A stretch of 64,000 bases of DNA, from contig JBKBHI010000005.1 of assembly GCA_046297835.1 (NCBI GenBank), positions 124,001 to 188,000 of the forward strand, in the 5' to 3' direction. The notes below the pieces were generated by a model. The model was not told where the DNA came from. It ran no database searches and worked only from the letters and a program-made list of their open reading frames with translations. The stretch is from CAMAVH01 sp046297835 (GTDB lineage: Bacteria; Pseudomonadota; Alphaproteobacteria; SMXQ01). This document shows, one piece after another, positions 42,401 through 49,500 of this stretch; positions within the stretch are counted from its first letter, which is position 1; the number at the start of each line of letters is the position of its first letter. The translations under genes were made by a program, and so were the position numbers.

Positions 42401-42606
42401 CGAGCGGCGCCGGCGCGGAAGCGCGTCAGGCGGTCGGCATCGTCGTCGCGGGCGGCGTCACCTTCTCGACGGTGCTGACGCTGGTCGTGGTGCCGGTGTT
42501 CTACATCCTGCTCGCCAAGCGCACCAAGCCGGTGACACACGTCGCCGACGCGATCATCGCGCTCGAACGCAATGAGGCGCGGACGCAAGCCAGCCCGGCC
42601 GAATAG
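39472..42606 (+). CDS. RND-family multidrug efflux pump, inner-membrane subunit
   Basis: The product is 1044 residues from the ATG at 39472 (MMLSDVSIKRPVFATVISLVLVIFG). It is a full-length HAE-1 pump with 12 helices and two large periplasmic loops. Proton-relay aspartates are seen in TM4 (LAIGLVVDDAIVVLENI), and the family lysine region occurs late (GLVAKNGILIVEFANQLRAAG). It captures hydrophobic compounds in the periplasm and exports them through the adaptor and a TolC channel, driven by protons. It is closer to MdtB/MexF-like pumps than to heavy-metal CzcA, judging from the VDDAIVV motif. The 78-bp gap after the adaptor gene shows they form an operon. Confidence 0.94.
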   Translation: MMLSDVSIKRPVFATVISLVLVIFGLIAFGRLAVREYPDIDPPIVSVSTTYRGASPEVIETQVTQVIENAVAGIEGIKTINSVSEEARSRVTIQFNLSREIEGASADVRDKIGQVLRRLPEEADSPIVTKADSDNSPILWFALTSDRHNALELTDYANRVLVDRLATVPGVSEVRIFGERRYAMRIWLDKNALAARGLTVTDVEAALRRENVELPSGRVESSERELTVRTESGLTTPEQFRALVVSGRSGNAHQVRLGEVAKVERAAANLRSSVRANGRSAIGISILRQSKSNTLEVAEGAKQEMGRLTATLPPGMAVDVNYDESTFISQSIYEVYHALMIALLLVVGVVFVFLRNLRATLIPSIAIPVSVIASFMVLAAMGFSINVLTLLALVLAIGLVVDDAIVVLENIHRRMELGEPPLLAAVRGARQIGFAVIATTMVLVAVFVPIAFLEGNIGRLFTEFAISVAVAVVFSGLIALTLTPMLCSKMLSSPHEDEKKFLYRVTEPVFLGMNRVYARILGWSLGNPLTIVLVAVMVSGVAFALFQLIKKEYGPTEDRGTFTVQITGPEGASVEYMEKRIAEVERELMKMVEGGVAERLLTVSGSGGSLGSANEGRISVRLKLWADRDKTTQQIMSEIAPKLRDNPWLRSVAVNPPGLGRRSTNSPFQMVISGNTYEELAELRDVMLERAAENPNLINLTSDYDETKPQLRVEIDRNRAADLGVSVRDIGETLQTLLGSKVVTTYTDRGEQYDVILQARSEDRVSPQDLQNVFIRSNRTNSLVPLVNLVSVTDIAGPGALNRVDRMRSITLRASLAPGYTMGEAISYMENIASQVLPPHARIGYKSEAREFKETSGSLYWTFAMALVIVFLVLAAQFESFVNPFIILLSVPLAVTGALGGMYFTGVTLNVYSQIGIITLIGLVAKNGILIVEFANQLRAAGRDLHDAVTEASIARLRPILMTSIATVFGAMPLALASGAGAEARQAVGIVVAGGVTFSTVLTLVVVPVFYILLAKRTKPVTHVADAIIALERNEARTQASPAE

Positions 42607-42628
42607 GCCGCGCCGCTATCGCGACATG

Positions 42629-42657
42629 AACGCCGGCGGGGACACCGCCGGCGTTTC
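42629..42657 (+). terminator. Rho-independent terminator after the efflux operon
   Basis: Perfect 11-bp stem AACGCCGGCGG / CCGCCGGCGTT with a GGACA loop, followed by TCTT. It lies 22 bp past the pump stop and ten bases short of the convergent hypothetical gene's stop. Confidence 0.85.
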
Positions 42658-42666
42658 TTGTTCGGC

Positions 42667-43152
42667 TCAGGCTTCGGCGCAAGCGGCGGCCGGCATCTCG
42701 GCAGGAAAGCCCCGCGCAAAGCGGACGGCGAAGGCGCAGAGCGGACCTTGTGCGAGCGGCGGAGCCAGCCAGCGAGCATGTGCGGCGAGCCGCTCGCCAT
42801 CGCCGTCGCGTGCCGCGTCGAGCAGAGCGACGATGGCCTCTTCGCAGGCGGTCATGCGGCGCGCGTCGGACGGTTTCAGGAGCAGCGGCCGGCGGCCGTC
42901 GCGCGCCAGCACGGCAAGGAGATCTTCGAGCGCCTGCAGCACGCTCTCGACGCTAGCCAGACCGCAGCACAGCCACAATTCTTGCTGCACGATCGTCCAA
43001 TTGCCGCGGCTTTCGCCGAGCAGGCGCATCGCCCATAGGAGGAGACGCGCGTTTACGGGCAGTTCGGCGACCAGCCGGCGCGGCGGCGCGTGGCGCAGGT
43101 GCGCGGCGGGCGGCACGTCGTCGCCGTCGATCAGATGCAGAGCCGCAGCCAT
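42667..43152 (-). CDS. Hypothetical protein (161 aa)
   Basis: The reading frame encodes 161 residues with alphaproteobacterial-like composition (Ala/Leu/Arg-rich, no low-complexity tract). It starts at an ATG facing a 122-bp intergenic region. It looks all-helical: PVNARLLLWAMRLLGESRGNWTIVQQELWLCCGLASVESVLQALEDLLAVLARDG reads as amphipathic helices. There is no signal peptide, transmembrane helix or metal motif. I do not recognise a family. The gene is flanked by terminators on both sides, so it is probably monocistronic. Being a stand-alone frame between two clear transcription units supports it as real. Confidence 0.6.
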   Translation of the reverse strand: MAAALHLIDGDDVPPAAHLRHAPPRRLVAELPVNARLLLWAMRLLGESRGNWTIVQQELWLCCGLASVESVLQALEDLLAVLARDGRRPLLLKPSDARRMTACEEAIVALLDAARDGDGERLAAHARWLAPPLAQGPLCAFAVRFARGFPAEMPAAACAEA

Positions 43153-43222
43153 CGCGAATGTTCCCTTCGCCGAATTAATTTGCGAGCCGTTCGCAAAATC
43201 TATCGGCGGCGAAGCAAATGCG

Positions 43223-43248
43223 GAAAGACCTTCGGGCTTGGTCTTTTA
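43223..43248 (-). terminator. Probable terminator of the zinc-type operon
   Basis: Stem AAAGACC (43224-43230) / GGTCTTT (43240-43246) with a nine-base loop, flanked by T residues, 28 bp past the NicO-family stop on the minus strand. The stem is short and the T-run weak, so confidence is moderate. Confidence 0.5.
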
Positions 43249-43274
43249 GACGGAATTTATATGGCCGGGAGCGG

Positions 43275-44276
43275 TCAGAGCGGCGGCGCTGAGCCGCTCA
43301 ATGCGCCATACAGCATCAGCGCGCCGAGCAGGCAAATCGCCAGTCCGGCAGCCAATTGCAAGATGCCGCTCGCCCTGCCGTCGCCGCGCGCGGCGGGCAG
43401 GCGGGCGAGGGCGGCGCGGCGCGCCAGGATGGTGGCGACACCGATCGCGGCCATCGCCGCCGCCATGCCGAGGCCGATCCCGACGACCATCAGGATGCCG
43501 GCGCCGACGATGCCGTTGGCCAGGGCGTAGAGCATCACCAGAGTCGCGCCGGTGCAGGGCACGAGGCCGACGGCGAAGGACAGCGCGCCCTGGCGCGCGC
43601 GTTCCGCCCCGTGATCGTGCGTGTCATGCCCATGATCGTGATGATGGGCATGATGATGGTCATGCGCGCAGAGGTCTGCCGTCGGCCGGCCGGCCAGCCG
43701 ACGCGCCGCTTGCCACAGCATATGCAACCCGATGGCGACGATCGCGCTGTAGCTGACGGCCTGCACCGCGCGCAGTTCGGCCGGCGTGCCGCCGAACGCC
43801 TGGCGCAAGGCCACGTCGGCGAGCCAGACGAGGACGATGGCCGCGACGACATGGGTGGCGGCGATCTGCAGGCCGAGCCACAGCCCGCGCGCCAGCTTGG
43901 CTTCGCGGCCGAGGAAGTAGGAGACGATCACCGCCTTGCCGTGGCCGGGGCCGGCGACATGGAACGCGCCGTAGAGGAAGGCCAGGCCCATGCCGGCGAG
44001 CAGGCTGCCGAACGCAGCGGCGAAACCGTCGCCGTCGCGGATGGCGCGCATCTGCGCGGCGAGGGCCATATTCATGCGGCGCTGCCATTGCAGCATCTCG
44101 CGCATGGCGCGGGCGAGGAGGCCGGGCTTGGCCGCCGCTTCGCGCGCCGGTTGCGCGCTTTGCTCGCGTTGGGGCGCGCCCATGAAGGGGTTGTTGCTCT
44201 GCGCGGCGGCGGGCGCGGCGATCCCGAGGCAGAGCAACAGGAGCGACAGCGCGAAGGCGAGACGGCGCAGGGTCAT
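43275..44276 (-). CDS. NicO/RcnA-family nickel-cobalt (metal) permease
   Basis: The product is 333 residues from the ATG at 44276, which overlaps the DUF1007 stop (ATGA). After a signal or anchor (LAFALSLLLLCLGIAAPAAA) and a short helical region come about six transmembrane helices. The family motif HVAGPGHGKAVIVSYFLG is at about residues 107-124 and VGLVPCTGATLVMLYALANG in the second half. A histidine-rich cytoplasmic loop lies between them (H-D-H-H-H-A-H-H-H-D-H-G and onward, about residues 205-225), as in RcnA. The family exports or moves Ni2+ and Co2+; in a ZnuA operon the metal could be zinc. The direction of transport cannot be read from the sequence. Confidence 0.85.
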   Translation of the reverse strand: MTLRRLAFALSLLLLCLGIAAPAAAQSNNPFMGAPQREQSAQPAREAAAKPGLLARAMREMLQWQRRMNMALAAQMRAIRDGDGFAAAFGSLLAGMGLAFLYGAFHVAGPGHGKAVIVSYFLGREAKLARGLWLGLQIAATHVVAAIVLVWLADVALRQAFGGTPAELRAVQAVSYSAIVAIGLHMLWQAARRLAGRPTADLCAHDHHHAHHHDHGHDTHDHGAERARQGALSFAVGLVPCTGATLVMLYALANGIVGAGILMVVGIGLGMAAAMAAIGVATILARRAALARLPAARGDGRASGILQLAAGLAICLLGALMLYGALSGSAPPL

Positions 44277-44872
44277 GACGCCTTGCATTCGATCGTCACG
44301 CTCGGCGGCACGACCAGGCCGCCGTAGATCGCGTCCGCGGGATCCTCGCGGATGGCGTAGCTGCACGCGCCGGAGGGCATGCCGTCGAACCGTACCGGAT
44401 CGTTGGCGTCGAGCGCGAAATCGACGAAGAAGGATTCGTCGTAGATGCCGGCGGTGATCGGCGCCGCGGCCGGATCGAGCGGCTCTGCCAGACGCAACGT
44501 AAAGCCGTAGAACACCAGCCCCTTGGCCTGCGTGGCGGAGAAGTTCTCGGCATCTTGCAGGGGAAAACTCTGCAGCCCCTGGCGCACCCGGCTGAAATAA
44601 TCGTAATCGCGCAGGGCGGCGAAGGCCCGCGCGGCGAGATCGCGCTGCTCGGCCTCGTCGAACACGCCGTTCTTGTCCTTATCGAAGTCCGTGATCAGGG
44701 TGGCGCTGAAGAAGTCGTCGAACACCCAGGCTTGCCGCAGCGCGACCAGCTTGCCGCCCTCGAAGACGAAGCTGACCATGGCCGAAACCCAGACGTGGGG
44801 ATGGGCTACGCCGGGGCGAGGGATGGCCAACGCGGCGGCGAATAGTAGGACGAAGATCAGGCGGCGCAGCAT
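44273..44872 (-). CDS. DUF1007 periplasmic protein with EF-hand-like loop
   Basis: The product is a 199-residue exported protein with signal MLRRLIFVLLFAAALAIPRPGVA. The mature part starts HPHVWVSAMVSFVFEGGKLVALRQAWVFDDFFS, the standard DUF1007 opening with the histidine pair at the mature N terminus. A canonical EF-hand-type loop DKDKNGVFDEAE (Asp1, Asp3, Asn5, Gly6, Asp9, Glu12) occurs near residue 65, so it can probably bind calcium or another divalent ion. DUF1007 genes commonly sit next to NicO permeases, as here, and the protein may act as a metal chaperone or receptor for it. No reaction is established. Confidence 0.87.
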   Translation of the reverse strand: MLRRLIFVLLFAAALAIPRPGVAHPHVWVSAMVSFVFEGGKLVALRQAWVFDDFFSATLITDFDKDKNGVFDEAEQRDLAARAFAALRDYDYFSRVRQGLQSFPLQDAENFSATQAKGLVFYGFTLRLAEPLDPAAAPITAGIYDESFFVDFALDANDPVRFDGMPSGACSYAIREDPADAIYGGLVVPPSVTIECKAS

Positions 44873-44918
44873 GCGCGACTATAACGTCGCGCTGCCGCTA
44901 AAATCCACGAAAACGGGT

Positions 44919-45866
44919 TCAAGAGGCCGCGAGCAGGCAGCTTTTCAAGCTGTCGGCGATGCCGCGCATCAAGCCGGCGTAGCCGGCCGCGCCATCGGGC
45001 GCAGACGCGCCGAGCGGATCGAGAACGCCGCCGCGCGCCTTGGTGCCTTCGAGCACGGTATCGACCAAGCTGGAGGTGAATTGCGGTTCGCTGAAAACGC
45101 AGAGCGCGCCGCGCTCGGCGATTGTTTTACGAAGGTCCTCGAGACGTCGCGGGCCGGGCACGCGGTCCGGCGTCACGGTGATCGACCCGGCGGCGCGGAG
45201 GCCATAGCGCTTCTCGTAATATTGATAGGCGTCGTGAAAGACGATGAACGGCTTGTCCTTGACCGGTGCGAGCGTCGCCGCAAGCTCAGCGTCGAGCGCA
45301 TCGATGGCCGCAGCGGCGGCTTTGGCGTTTTCGGCGTAGCGGGGGGCGTTGGCCGCGTCCGCCTTGGCGAGCGCGCCGCTCATGGCGGCGAGGATCGCCT
45401 TGGCGTTGTCGGGATCGAGCCAAAGATGCATGTCCTGCTCGTCATGGGCGTGCGAATGTCCATGCGAATGGCCGTGGGAATGGCCGTGGCCGTGATCGTC
45501 GCTCTCCCAGAGGCCGCCTTCGCGCGTCGGCAGCAGTTTGACTCCGGGAGCTTTGCTCAATTGGGTGATGCGGGCCTGTTTCGGCAACGAGCGGACGGCT
45601 TTGGCCATGAAGGATTCGTAATCCGGCCCGATCCAGAAAATCAGGTCGGCTTTCTGCAGCGCCTGCATGTCGGAAGGACGTAGCGCGTAGGAATGCGCCG
45701 ACGCGGTGGCCCGCAGCAGCAGGCTCGGCGTCCCCGCGCCATCCATGACGGCGGCGGCGAGCGCCTGCAACGGTTTGATGGTGGTCAGGACTTTCGGCGG
45801 TTCGGCGGCGGCGGGCAGGGCAAGAAAGGCGGCGACGGCCGCGATGCAGGCGAACGATGAGCGCAT
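44919..45866 (-). CDS. znuA: Zinc-binding ABC-type periplasmic protein ZnuA
   Basis: The product is 315 residues from the ATG at 45866 (MRSSFACIAAVAAFLALPAAA signal peptide). The in-frame ATG at 45887 would leave almost no leader after the predicted promoter. Cluster A-I features are clear: VLTTIKPLQALAAAVMDG, SAHSYALRPSDMQALQKADLIFWIG with the first zinc histidine, MHLWLDPDNAKAI with the second, and FHDAYQYYEKRYG with the third. Between the first two is the histidine-rich loop typical of ZnuA (repeated H-G-H-S, about residues 120-137). It captures Zn2+ in the periplasm. Unusually, no znuB or znuC genes adjoin; DUF1007 and a NicO permease follow instead. Confidence 0.93.
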   Translation of the reverse strand: MRSSFACIAAVAAFLALPAAAEPPKVLTTIKPLQALAAAVMDGAGTPSLLLRATASAHSYALRPSDMQALQKADLIFWIGPDYESFMAKAVRSLPKQARITQLSKAPGVKLLPTREGGLWESDDHGHGHSHGHSHGHSHAHDEQDMHLWLDPDNAKAILAAMSGALAKADAANAPRYAENAKAAAAAIDALDAELAATLAPVKDKPFIVFHDAYQYYEKRYGLRAAGSITVTPDRVPGPRRLEDLRKTIAERGALCVFSEPQFTSSLVDTVLEGTKARGGVLDPLGASAPDGAAGYAGLMRGIADSLKSCLLAAS

Positions 45867-45898
45867 GACCGTATTTCCCGACTTCATGAAGGAGATAT

Positions 45899-45913
45899 TG
45901 TTATATAATAACA
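45899..45913. promoter_or_regulatory. Zur-like operator upstream of znuA
   Basis: TGTTAT-ATA-ATAACA is a 15-bp dyad with perfect six-base arms, extended imperfectly by GATA/TATC flanks. It is 33 bp upstream of the chosen znuA start. On the minus strand a TATAAC hexamer inside it can serve as the -10 element, with TCGACA 16 bp further upstream as -35. This layout fits zinc-dependent repression by Zur. The arms resemble alphaproteobacterial Zur boxes. Confidence 0.75.
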
Positions 45914-45962
45914 TATCTTCTTGTCGAGAGTTTTTAGCGGGCCGTCTGCGGTGCGGGGAGCG

Positions 45963-46316
45963 TTAGGGCTGGGGAGCGGCTACTTCCGCCGGCGGCGGGA
46001 GCGTTGTGGGCGAGCTATGGGACGGCGCGGCCGTAAACCCGCCGTAGAGCTGCAAGCCGAAGCCGGCATTGCCGGCGGATGGCCAAGGGCTGGCTTCCTC
46101 GCTCGTCGTGATCGCGGCGGGTTCATCGAGTTGGAAGCCGCCGATGGGGATTAGAGAATCGTTGGGCGTTTGCGGATCGAGCGTCGAACCGGCGACGACG
46201 CCGCTCTGCGCCCTGGCGACGCCGGCGAGGGGCGATAATGCGCCCATTACAGTTCCGCCGATGAACAGGAGGAAGATCCCGCGCGCTGCGCGACGAACGA
46301 TTCCGGCAATTCCCAT
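45963..46316 (-). CDS. Hypothetical secreted protein (117 aa)
   Basis: A 117-residue frame with a signal-peptide-like N terminus (IVRRAARGIFLLFIGGTVMGALSPLAGVARAQS). The mature tail is rich in Pro, Ser, Thr and Gly and has no recognised domain: GSTLDPQTPNDSLIPIGGFQLDEP and a proline-rich C terminus. It lies upstream of znuA on the same strand, with 49 bp between its stop and the Zur-like dyad. An AT-rich stretch upstream (46346-46386) could hold its promoter. The gene is plausible and not certain. Confidence 0.5.
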   Translation of the reverse strand: MGIAGIVRRAARGIFLLFIGGTVMGALSPLAGVARAQSGVVAGSTLDPQTPNDSLIPIGGFQLDEPAAITTSEEASPWPSAGNAGFGLQLYGGFTAAPSHSSPTTLPPPAEVAAPQP

Positions 46317-46503
46317 GACCCGCGTCCCCGAAGCTGCAATGATCGGAAAAATATAGCAAATTTTGTTAGTATTTACATCTTGTTAAGCGCGGCCATGCGC
46401 AATGGACTAAGCTTGCTGGCGGAGGTCCGGCGGTCGGTCGGGCCGCAACATGCCGCAGGGGGGAAGCGGCAGGCTAGTCGCGGCGGATTGGGGATTGAGC
46501 GCC
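46317..46503. promoter_or_regulatory. Divergent promoter region, AT-rich core
   Basis: The region between the small secreted protein and the sensor kinase. Positions 46346-46386 are strikingly AT-rich for this genome and contain TTTTGTTAG and CTTGTTAAG half-repeats. This is the likely promoter zone for one or both divergent genes. GGGGAT at 46489-46494 is the probable ribosome site for the kinase start at 46504. Confidence 0.4.
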
Positions 46504-49500
46504 ATGGAGGAACCGAAGCAGACGACGCGCGAGAGCGTCGGTCTGATCTGGTGGGTGGTTGGCCTCGGCGTGTTCGTCGCGGTCGTCTTCTCCGGCTTGA
46601 TAATTTGGGAGCAGGGACGCCAGCGCGATCTGGTGGTCGAGCGGTCGCTGTTATCGGCGCAGAACCTCGCCTTGGCGCTGGAAGAGCACACCCGCGCCAT
46701 CATCCAGGCCAGCGACGCTGGGGTTCTCAACACGATCGAACATGTCGAGACGGCGCTCGCCCGCGGCGGCGTCGATTCCCGCGAGTTCTACGAGGCGATG
46801 CGGGAGACCGTCGCCCGTATTCCGCAAATCTCCGGCCTGATCTACGTCGATGAAAACGGCATATTGGCGGCCGACAGCCAGAGCGCGACGCCGCCGGCTT
46901 TCGATTTCAAGGATCGCAGCTATTACATCAAGGCCCGCGACAATCCCGATTCGGGACTGGCGATTTCGGAGCCGTTCGTCACCCGGCGTCTGGGCAACCA
47001 TGTGATCGCCTTGAGCCGGCCGGTGCGTAAGCCCGACGGCAGCTTCGGCGGCGTCGCCTTCGCGGCGGTCGACACCGATTATTTCCAGAAATTCCACACT
47101 TCGCTCAGTCTCGGGCGGAACAGCGTCATCACCCTGTTCGATCTCGAAGGCCGCATGTTGCTGCGCGCGCCCTATACCGAGGCGGTGGGGCAGAGCTTCG
47201 CCAACGATCCGGTGTTCGAGGAGATCGCTGCCGGCAAGACGTCGGGCGTGCATTTCAACCCGCGCCATCGCGACAATTTCGCGCGCTACGTCGCCTATCG
47301 CAAACTGGCTGACCGCCCGCTCGTCGTCGCCATCGGGATCGAGATGAACGAAGTTCTGGCGCCCTATACGATGACGCGCTGGACGGCGGTCTTCTACGTC
47401 GCGACGCTGATTTTCGTCCTGGTGCAGCTCACAGCCATCATCGTCGGGCAGATTCGCCGCCGCGAAAAGGCGAACCGCCAAGTCGTCGGCATCATCGAGA
47501 ACATCAACCAGGGCGTTCTGGTGTTCGACGCCGACGAGAAGCTCGTCTCGTTCAACCGGCAATATGCCGAGATGGTCGGATTTCCTCCGGGCGTCCTATA
47601 TCCGGGGCAAAGCTACGAAAACGTCATCCGCGCTGTCGCCGCGCTCGGCGAATACGAGGGCGAGGACGTCGAGGACGTGGTCCGCAACCGCCTCGAAGGC
47701 GTGCGCCAAGGCCACGAGCGCTTCTCGATCCACCGCGGCCGCAGCGGCCGCGTGCACCAGATTTTCCGCAAGTCGATGGCCGACGGCGGCTTCATCATCA
47801 CTTTCACCGACATCACCGAGAGCGTCCGCGTCCACGAGGAATCGGAGAAGAAGACCGAGCTGCTCCAGCTCATTCTCGACAGCATGCACCAGGCGATCCG
47901 CGTCTTCGACAAGGACTTCAAGCTGGTGCTGGCCAACCGCCGCATCGTCGAGAGCTTCGGATTCCCCGAGGCGTTCGCGAAAGTTGGCACGACCCACGAG
48001 CAGATGGTGCGGCTGTCGGCCGAGCTCGGCGAATACGGTCCCGGCGACATCGATGATCTCGTCCGCGAGCATGTCGAGTACGGCCGGCGGCAGATGCAGC
48101 GCGGCAGCATCGTCCGCACGCCGAACGGCCGATATATCAAGAAGCATCGCGAGCCGATTCCCGGCGGCGGTTTCGTCGCCGCCTACAGCGACGTGACCGA
48201 TCTCGTGGCCGCCGAACGCGAGCTGGCGCAAAAGACGACGCTGCTGCGCTCGACGCTGGAGAACATGGGCGACGGCCTCAGCGTCTACGACGAGAATCTG
48301 GCGCTCATTAGCTTCAACCACTCCTGGGCGGAAATGTGGGATCTGCCGCCGCACATCGCCCGCGAAGGCGTCGGTTTCGAGGAGATCCTGCGCTTCAACC
48401 TCGAACGCCGCGAATATGGCGAGATCGCCGACACGGAATCCTATATCCGCGACCGTCTCGACGATCTGCGTTACGGGCGGGCCAATTTCTACGAGCATCG
48501 CCGCCCCAACGGGCAAATCTTCCTGATTCGCCGCCATTACGCGCCGAACGGCACGATCGTCGTCAACCATGCCGACATCACCAGGTTGAAGGAGGCCGAA
48601 CGCGAGGCGGCCAACAAATCGCTGCTGCTCGAAGCGGTGCTGGAGAACATGACGCACGGCATCAGCGTCTACGACAAGGACATGCGCCTGATCGCTTACA
48701 ACCGCAATTACATCGAATTGCAGGGTTACAAGCCGGAGTACATCGCTCTCGGCATGAGCTACGAGGATATATTGCGCCTCGCCGGCACACGCGGCACCTT
48801 GCGGCCGAAGGATATGGAAGCGCTCATAAAGCGACGCGTGCAGGAGATTCGCGAGCATCGCTACCAGAGCAACGAATATCTCGCGGCGAGCGGCCGCTAT
48901 ATCGCGCTGCGCCTGAGCCCCATGCCGGACGGCGGGTTCCTCACGACCTTCTCGGACGTTACGGAAGTCAAACGCGCGGAAATCGCCTTGCGCGCTAAGG
49001 AGGCGCGCTATCGCGCGCTGGTCACCTCGGCGACGCAGATCATCTGGGTCGCCGACAGGCGCGGCGCCGTCATGGACATGGGGCCGGGATGGATGGCCTA
49101 CACCGGCATGAGCGACGCCGAGGTGCTCGGCGACGGTTGGCTGGCGGCCCTGCATCCCGACGATTTGGCCGATGTGCGGCGCATCTGGCGTCTCTCGATC
49201 GAGACGGAAAAGCCCTACGAAACGGAATATCGCGTGCGCGGGCAGGACGGCAGCTACCGCACCTTCGCGGTGCGCGGCGTGCCGGTGCTCAACGACGACG
49301 GCAGCGTGCGCGAATGGGTCGGCGTGTGCGACGACGTGACCGAGCGCCGCCTGGTCGAGCGCGAATCGGCCCGCAAGTCGGCGCAGCTCGAGGCCATCAC
49401 CGAGCATATGGCTCAAGGCATCGCCGTCTACGACAGCGATTTGCGGCTGGTCGCCTATAACCAGCGCTATATCGACCTGCTGCAATTTCCGCCAGGCTTC

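Noticed and set aside
45899..45913. Reading the znuA dyad as a third Mo-box
   Set aside because: Its arms are only three bases apart, while the Mo-box type has eight central bases. The gene behind it is a zinc-binding protein, so a Zur-type site fits better.
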